Positions 23,601 to 32,600 of a DNA stretch of 64,000 bases are shown one piece after another. The DNA is taken from positions 72,939,872 to 73,003,871 of the forward strand of contig CM043953.1 of assembly GCA_014529385.2 (NCBI GenBank). The letters run 5' to 3'. Source of the DNA: Adiantum capillus-veneris. Taxonomy: Eukaryota > Streptophyta > Polypodiopsida > Polypodiales > Pteridaceae. A program made the translations under genes and the position numbers. Each line of letters begins with the position of its first letter. Within the stretch, counting starts at the first letter, position 1. Under the pieces are notes generated by a model that saw only the letters and a program-made list of their open reading frames with translations, searched no databases and was not told where the DNA came from.

Positions 23601-26600
23601 TCTCAAATGTGGGTGTTTTTTTAAAGCACTACTGAGATAAATCAAGTCTTTTTTAAACAATTGGAACTTGAGGCACTAGAGTCTAGTATTGAGTCATATG
23701 GCCCAAAAGAGTGATATGAAGGAACTGGGCATTCCTTTTGGGCACTGACTACGTGAGTAGGGCACCTACTCTTGGGCACTGACGACTTGAGTAGGGATGT
23801 CATAGCTGTTGTCCAAGCTATGCATGATAAAGGTGATAATCTTATTCTTCCTGTTTGGACAAGCAACGAAGTTGAGATCACATATTCTTTGCTCTTCGTA
23901 GGTTTGTAGTAGTATTCATTTTTCGATTTCGTATTTAGTTTACCTGAGGACTTAAGAATGTGTTCCGTTAGAAGTTGTTATGTGAAGTTTGATTTCTAGG
24001 ATAAAGTTTTTAAGATGTCTTATTCTTTTTTGCTTAAAGTTGAGTATTTGTTTTAAGCCAAGTAAGTTGCGTCAACTTATTTTACACATGCCTTTTCTAA
24101 AAACATTTTTAAGTTAATAATGTTTTGTTTCTAACAAACTAAGTGATTTAGTTAGTTAGTTTGTTTGTTTTTGTTTTTCTTTTCTTTTCTTGTGTCCCTT
24201 GCTTTTATAGTTCTATGAGTGCTTTATTCCCTCTTATAATTCGTGAGTTCAGACTAATGTGAACTCTTTTTGTTATTTTGGTTGTATCATGATTTATTGT
24301 GTAGAGCTTCTTTTCGTCTTGATTTTGGTTTGTTCGAGTGTTATGTCTTTTATTTTTTAATTTTTCTTGATTTATCTATTTGTTGTTTTTTGCTTTTGAT
24401 TTTGTGTGTGTGTGCGTGTGCGCGTGTGTTTGGTTGTTGTTGTGAAAAAGTTATAAATATAAATTTGTAGATCGCATGTTTTTAATAAATAATGCTTTTC
24501 TCTTAAAAGGCCTAAAATAATAAAAGTAATATCTTAATTTGGGTCCTTTGGATCAAGGGTTTCTTGTGTGGTTTCATGAAATATCTCTTGTGAGAGGAGA
24601 GGTTGAGTAGTGATTCTAGCAAGGGATCACGGGCACTCGATTGCATGCTATTGTCGATGATCTTTTGAGTGTAGCAAGCAATCTTATTTAAGGACCTCAC
24701 TGCTTGGCAGCAGCCGTGCTATACAAATGAGGGGTGTGGTTTGCACCAATCTAATCTTAGGATCTTTAGTCTTGAGGCGGGCGTTGATATGAAACACCGA
24801 CCTTACTACAGAAATGAAAAACACTTTTACTTCTTCTTCAGCTTCAACCAGCAATGTTGATGACTCTCAGATATGTCTTTTCGATCCTTCTTTCTTTTCA
24901 GTAGCTAGTAGTCATAATCTGTATCAAGAAAGATTTAAGTTTTTAGTTAAGTCTAATTTGAAGAATTTGCATGTTTTTGGTGATGGTCCTATTCGTTGGG
25001 CTTGTTTCAAGAATGTCTTAGTTAGTACTCATTACACAAGTTCTTTCATAAAAGCCTTCAATCGTTTGAGGCGTTTAAGGAAAAAACATCTTGTAGTAGA
25101 TCGTCCTCTAAGTCCGGTTCATACCTCTCAAGTTATTTATGTTATTTATAGTATTCACGATAGTTCTATGATGTATGTTGCCCAAACCTTTCGAATAGCT
25201 TTTGTCCGTTTTCAGGAACATGTAAGAGAAGCGAGAAAAGTTCAAAGTAAGAGCACCGTACGTGAAAGTGTGAAACCCTTGTATGCGGCAATAGCAAAAC
25301 ATGGCTTTGAGTCTTTCCGTTGTTTTTCCATTGAGTACATAGAGGGTAATTTTAGAAACTCTAAAGAGTTCTATAAATCACCGTGGCTTCGAGAGTTGTT
25401 TTGGATGAGAACTTTGCATACTTTTTTCCCTAAAGGTTTCAACTTGGAAGGAATAAGTCTTCTTTACGTAAAAATAAGACAATTTACCATAAGAAACCTA
25501 TGCTTTGGCGAAGGCATCCCAAACCCGAGTTAGTTCTCCCTTCAAGTCAGTTTAAAAGAACTTGGATTCCTAAAGGTTCTCGTTCAGATCCACCTTCTAT
25601 CCCTGAAATCAATCGAGTTGTCTTGCGCAACACTATTTCTAGTAGAGTACAAGGTCTCCCTAAGGCTTCAATCTCTAGAATTGAGAGTGATGACCATTCT
25701 AACCATAGAATTTTTGCTTATAGAGATTTCAAACGAAGATTGATTTACCTATCTAGAGCCATGGAATTGGGTTCTTTTTCTTATAAATTATTTGAAAGGT
25801 ATAATATAAGGATCCTATTTAAGCTCTTGTATACCCTTGAGAACTACTCTTATGAAGATTTGGAGCTAAGAGAGTCTCATAGCACTCAACTTCGAGTACT
25901 GTTAGGCAAATTTCTGAAGTCCAAGTGTCCTAGTCTAAAAAATCCCTTGGTTGGAAAGAAAGATTTGTTGATAACTATCTGTACCTCCCTTGACTTAGAC
26001 AAGATTGGATTAAGCTCTATTTTGAGATCTCAAGAAGCTTTGGATGCTCTCCCTCCTTGTGTGAGAAAGGTATGGAACCATCCCGTCGTAGCTTTCAAAT
26101 ATGTGAAAATTTTACGACAAAAAGCTTTCAACTATAGTGACATAGGACGTAATCTAAAGAAGCAAGAAAGGCTAGCAATCTCAAGTGTTGATTGCCCTTA
26201 TAGTAAAACTGTCTTTTCTTCTTACGTAAATGGAGCTTTGGGTCATGTAGGTATTGCCGATTGTTCTATCCTTCCTTCAAATTCCTTGAAAGACCTTTTC
26301 TCAAGAGGTACTAAACATAGGCTCCCTTCCTCAAACGACTCTTGCCTTCTCAAAGCCATAGAAAAAGGAATTTCTAGTTTCGTAGTAAAGTTTGAGGAGT
26401 CTTTAGGAGTTCAAGGTATTTTTACCCATTGGAAGTCTGTAGTTCTCAAGAAAGCTTCTTTGAAATTAGCATCTTGCTCTCGGAACGTTTCTTCAGGAAG
26501 GGATAGCTTATCTTCTTCTGATCGTGATGCTCTTAGGAAATTTCACCGTGATTTTGTAACCTCTTACATAGATAAGTGCTCTAATAACTTTGTTGTTATG

Positions 26601-29600
26601 TGCAAAAAGTTCTATTTAGAATGTTTGTTAGGTGAAGTAAACTCTCAGACTTACAATGATTGTGATCTTTCAATTCAAGAGGTTATCTTGAAACATCAAG
26701 ACTTTTGTAAGTCTTTTGGTTTCAAGTGCCAGCTTAAATTACCTTTTTTATATATCGTTTGGAAGTTCCACAAGAACCCTATAAAGCCTAGATTTATAGC
26801 TGCTTCTTGTAACACCTCTTTGACCGAGGTTTCCAAATGGCTTAGTTATTGTTTCAAAGCTATTTTACCTAGCGTAAATGAATTGTGGAAAAATATGCTA
26901 AAGGAAGCAAACGTACCTACCAGTTCAAGTTGGATTTTAAATGATTCACTAGGTGTGATTTCTGTTTTAAAGTTTTTGAACTCTTCAAGAAGCCTTAAGG
27001 AGAAATCTTCTCCTTTATGTCTCCAAACTTTTGACTTTACTACGCTATACACGAAGCTAAATTTGGAAGACCTTAAATTTAGAGTCAAGTCTCTTATTTC
27101 AAAAGTTTTTGCGTACAAGCTTGAGAAGGATAGGTACAAGGCATTGCTAGTAGAAAAGTCAGCCTCATTTGAACTTTGACTTCTTATGGTTGAAAAGTAA
27201 GAATGTGGATGTAGACAAAGGAAGAAAGAGATTCACCAGGATTGTAGATGACATTGACATCATATCTTGGTTAGAATTTCTTTTGGACAATTTATATATA
27301 ACCATCGGCGACTCTCTTTTCAAACAAACAATTGGTATCCCTATGGACACCAATTGTGGCTGTTTTTCTTGCTAATTTCTATCTTTTTACTTATGAGTTT
27401 GATTTTATGGAGCGTCTTGTCCTTGCTAACACTTGCCCAATATTTTTGCACAAGTTATGCAATGTAAGACGCTTTGTAGATGATCTTTTTGTCCCTGACG
27501 TTCCTTCTTTTCAAGATTTTATGTACTTGGATTCGAGTTCTGTAGGCGGAGGAATTTATCCCAAGGAGTTTTGTGAACTCAACTGTACCACAAATAGTGA
27601 TTGTTGTGCCTTCTTAGACCTCAAGATTTTTCAGATTCCCTTGGGATTAGAAGTAGATATCTATGATAAGCGCCTTGAACCAGAATATGCCAATCTAAAT
27701 ATCATCCGTATGCTTCACATTTCTTCGAACATTTCTCTTTTAGCTAAGTACGGTGTCATTTGCTCTTAACTTTTTTAGATTTTCTCGTTTTTGTTCTAGT
27801 AAATCTGCGTTTGTTGTTCAATCTTGCCATCTTATTTCTTTACTAGTTGAAAAATTCTTTACTAGTTGAAAAAGGATACTCATTCAAAAGAATCATGAAA
27901 AACGTTCGTTCATTTTTGCATTGTAGTAAGTTTATTTTTAATGTTTTTTCCTTTGGAATGTTCAAGATAAGAAGTGGGGAGCTAAAAAGCCTACTTATTG
28001 TTTGACTTAATAACACCTTATGTTGTTGTTTTGATCTTTAGCGCTTCTAGTACTTTTACTATAGCTTGACAAATGCTAGACTTTATCATGGCTGAGTATG
28101 TCCATCACCTCCGGAGGGTGATAGAAACTCAGCTCGTTGGTTTTGTAGAGTACGTTCAAAGCATGAATGACCTCTATATAAACCTGCACCTACTCTTGGG
28201 CACTGACGACGTGAGTAGAGATGTCATAGCTGTTGTCCAAGCTATGCATGATAAAGGTGATAATCTTATTCTTCTTGTTTGGATAAGCAGCGAAGTTGAG
28301 ATCACATATTGTCAAGTTTGGTTCTTTGCTCTTCGTAGGTTTGTAGTAGTATTCATTTTTCGATTTCGTTTAGCTTACCTGAGGACTTAAGAATGTGTTC
28401 CATTAGAAGTTGTTATGTGAAGTTTGATTTCTAGGATAAAGTTTTTAAGATGTCTTATTCTTTTTTGCTTAAAGTTGAGTACTCGTTTTAAGCCCGGTAA
28501 GTTGTGTCAACTTATTTTACACATGCCTTTTCTAAAAACATTTTTAAGTTAATAATGTTTTGTTTCGTAGCAAACAAAGTGATTTAGTTAGTTTGTTTGT
28601 TTGTTTTTGTATTTCTTTTCTTTTCTTTTCTTGTGTCCCTTGCTTTGATAGTTCTATGAGTGCTTTATTCCCTCTTAGAATTCGTGAGTTCAGACTTTTC
28701 TGAACTTATGAAGGTATATATTCCTTTTGTTGGAGGAATTTGAGGCACTAGCGTCTAGTGCCGAGCTACACGGCCCAAAAGACAAAAGTATACAGACTAG
28801 CACGAGAGCTACATGGGCCAAAAGATAGATGTATAGAAACTAGAGTATGCAAAAAAGCACTCTCCTAAGCAGTAGTTGAGCTCTATTTAAGTTATGAAAC
28901 GACACTTATCTTTGATATATAATTGCAAAGATCTACGCTTTCAAGAGTCGAATCCTGCACAGGTTAAAATGCCATTCTAAGCTGTGCTGATTGTGAGTCT
29001 TGTTACCCTTTTAGTAACATCACTATGACAGCTATCTGGACTGAGCTGCTACATACTCTTTGCAGCAGGCTCCTCCAGGGCAGTGGAGAAGCGTAGATAC
29101 TCCATTCTTCAGACATGGGCGAGATCTTCAGTTCTTTTCAGTCTTGACCATGGTGACATCACATGACATTACGCACCTCCAGAGTGGTTCATTTTGCATT
29201 CCTCATATAGGCCACCTTGATGTATACATAACCCTCACATTGTTCTCCCCGTCTTGTACATCCTCTGGGTGATAGGCCTTTGAACATCTCCAGAGGTCTC
29301 TTTTGTACACAGTATACAGCCACTTTTCCTGCCGAAAAACATTAAGTACTGGGAGTGTAATAGGTCTAAGTACCAGGGTAGCTTTGACATTCGTGTGAGC
29401 CATTTGAGTGAAAATGTGGCAGGAAAGTGCCTGATCAGCCTGTCCACATCAGCAAGTGTAATTCTTGGCACAAGAGTTACTTCTCAACGATCAATCTGGT
29501 TACCTTGATGTGATAGCTTGCCTCAAAGCATGAGACAATTTAATGCAATCTACAGATTTTCAAACATTGTTAGTGGTTAGTGTTGCTTTGCTCAGATTGG

Positions 29601-32600
29601 CGTTTGGTTGCTTATAACTATTGTCTTCCTGGAACAGGGCATTTTTGTATCAGGGATTTTTATCAGATAAAGAGTGCGAACATTTGAAAAAGCTGGTAGA
29701 TGCATTTATTTTTCAGGCTGCTTCTAGAGACTTGACTGCTTGTAATAAATGTTGACTTGTTGATGTTAATTATGTTTGGAGCTGGGTTGATGCAGGCGAA
29801 GAGCAAGCTTGAAAAATCAATGGTAGCAGACAACGAGTCTGGAAAAAGTGTTTTAAGTCAGATTCGGACCAGCTCGGGAATGTTTATCAACAAGGGCCAT
29901 GTAACATATTGTCAATGACTCAGTCTTTGATGCATTTCTAAATTTTGCAAGCTGCATACCGAATGATTTGCTATGCATTTTTGATATTGTCAATGATTTT
30001 GTCTTATGATACATTTAATAGTTTCGTATGATACATAGCAGTTGATTCGTTTGGAAATTCCAAGTGAAGCTCGCTTGAAAAAAATAGTCCTTTGATATAG
30101 TCCAGCGCAACAAAGGAATCTCACAATCAACATTTGACGGTTGATGGAAAAGGACATGCCTTTGCAGCAGATACAAACGAAAATTCATGCGCACATACTT
30201 GCTTTAAAATAATGGATTCCCCCTTGAGCAGTATATCTGAAATGAACTACAGTTTTTGGCCTTGATCTACATTTTGCAACATGGACAAAACTAAACACAG
30301 TGCAGGCAAACAAAATGTGAAAGGCATGAGCTTCAAGTGGAAAAGTTGATCCGTCGACCTCCGAGGGCCTGCAACAAGTGGATCTGCTGTATGCAACCCC
30401 GTTTATGGCGCTTCTGGGGTGTAAGCAGAGGTTAGATCATCGTAAGGGAATGATACCACGAGTTTAGGTTCCATGGTTTGAGTAGTTCCTTGTGTGTCAT
30501 GAGGTGGGTGGCGGGGCAATTAGAGAGGAATATTTCGTGAAGAGAGTATCATATTGAGTAAGATTTAAGCTGTCAGAAAAAGCACATGAATAAAGAGGGG
30601 TTCGTGGAAGCTTTTCTGAAAAGCTCTTCCGTCCCATGATACATAGGAAATGTCCGTTCTGGATGGTCAAATGCCCTTTCTTGATGCTTTAAGTCACAGT
30701 AATATTCAGGGAAACGTGCATCTCTTGGGAAAAACAGCACCATGTGGCTTTTCCCCTTTGGGGAAAACATGTTTCCCTTTTAGTTTAGGCCTCTAACTAG
30801 AATGTATCTTCTTTTTAGAGTTGAAGTGTTCAAGCTTCATTGCTTTTGCAATATCTAGTTGGTCTACTTCTAGTGTCTTTGTCTCTATGTTATGTTAGCT
30901 CTCTTTTCAACTTGTTCATTAAAAATCTCAGATTTTTTATAATTTGAACCCCCCCCGCCCCCCAAACAAAAAAGAAAAGAAAAGAAAAAGAAAAACCCCA
31001 CCCTACCCCAACACACGAAGGCCCCCCCATGATCGCGTGGTGGATCCGTTTTGTATCCGTCTCCGTCAACTTATCTGCATTCGTATTGGAGTTTCAATAA
31101 CTAAGTCACCCATGTGATATGATGCCCCATGAGTAACGTAGCCTAACAAATATACCCTATCACGGTTCCTTAGTCATTCCGGAGGCACTGGAAATACTTG
31201 TTCTAGGATGTTCTTAAGATATCCCCTCTACGATGCTTTGGTTATCCTTTTGGATGATGCATCCGTTCCCTCTTACTTATAGGTCTATCTATTGTGATAA
31301 TTCATAAAGAATAAAAGTATTTAAGCTATAGATTATTTAGCAACATCAGGAGCTAGCCACTAGCTTTGGAGTCCTCTTGAACAGGATCAGTATCTAAAGT
31401 CACATCCATGCCACTGTGATCATTGCATTGGAATCCTTATATGAATGTTGTTTTTTTTAAATCACAAGAGAGCAGCTTAAGTACCATGACTTTGATGTGC
31501 TTTTTCCAAGGCGATGGCAAAACAAAAGAGAACCACATTGTTAAAACATTTCAGTGTTTTTGTTTCAAGAAATTTTACCGAAATGGTTTTGGCTTTTTCG
31601 GAGTTTTGAGATTTTAGGTGAGCAAATAGATTTCATGTCACTTGAAGGCGCTTGAGTTCACGTCTGTTCCTTCCAATTGACGTTATGTTGGTGCTCAACA
31701 AACCTACAACAAGATGAAGTCTCCTGTCTTGTTGGATAGATTTCTCATTTTGTTCATTAACAGTGGCATTTTATTTAGGATGCCCGTTCCTTCCTTATAA
31801 AAATCATACCTTGTTTTTAGTTCCCAAATATAAAATCTCAGGGTTTGGTTGTCATTGTAAGCGGAAGCAAGAGAGAGAGAGAGAGAGAGAGCGATTTTGT
31901 CTTCCATTTAGTTGTCCATTATTTTTAAATGATGTAGGCCCTTTATTAGTTTTTCCTTTGATTTTGATCACCCAACTGACATTGGTTTGTAGGATGAAAT
32001 TATCACCCGGATTGAAGAGAGGATTGCAACGTGGACCTTTTTACCTAAAGGTAATTTACATCTTTCTAGGCTTGGTTTTAATGCTGCAATAACCTGGTAT
32101 CAAGTTTTTTATGTGTGACTTATTACTATTTGTGCATAAAAGTAAGGTGAACTGAGAAGGGAAGGGTGAGAATGCTCTGGCAAAATGATCTTGTTTTTAT
32201 GAGATTATGGGTGGATCTGCAGAGAATGGTGAGGCTCTTCAGGTTTTAAGATATCAAGATGGGGAAAAGTATGAGCCACATTTTGACTTTTTCCATGATA
32301 AGCGAAACCAGGCCCTTGGCGGTCACAGAGTTGCCACTGTTCTGATGTACCTTTCAAATGTCACAAAGGGTGGAGAAACGGTGTTTCCAAATGCACCAGT
32401 AAGCCCTTCAGAGATAGCTTTTGGCTTTCACGCGACTGAATCTCATTTTGTTGGGCTTTAGGATTGAACTTTTTATGTGCAGGATCCTCGAGTGAAGGAT
32501 GATAGTTGGTCAGAATGTGCCAAGCGGGGACTTTCAGGTATTTGCCCATAATGGATTTTAGTGGTATTTTTATTACCAGTTTTCGTGCCCATTCCTTCCA

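Larger units (their letters stand above)
23741..28719 (+). mobile_element. Penelope-like element with N-terminal GIY-YIG (Naiad/Chlamys-type order)
   Basis: A 5-kb plus-strand unit: pseudo-LTR (23763-24260), leader, GIY-YIG endonuclease frame (24814-25460), reverse transcriptase frames (25460-27920), 3' region and second pseudo-LTR (28187-28719). It is flanked by the 10-bp direct repeat ATTCCTTTTG (23731-23740 and 28720-28729). Canonical Penelope elements have GIY-YIG after RT; here it is before. The coding part has four or five frameshifts, so it is inactive, but most motifs can be followed. It lies in the host intron in sense orientation. Confidence 0.88.

Noticed and set aside
24690..24813. 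Hammerhead ribozyme in the PLE leader or pseudo-LTR
   Set aside because: I did not find the CUGAUGA...GAAA core in a foldable setting; permuted PLEs are reported to lack it.
25500..27179. Host gene of 559 codons at 25500
   Set aside because: RT motifs, the upstream GIY-YIG frame and flanking pseudo-LTRs show it is transposon coding.
32207..32461. Open frame 32207-32461 as a complete small gene
   Set aside because: It is P4H exon 6 read through both splice sites.
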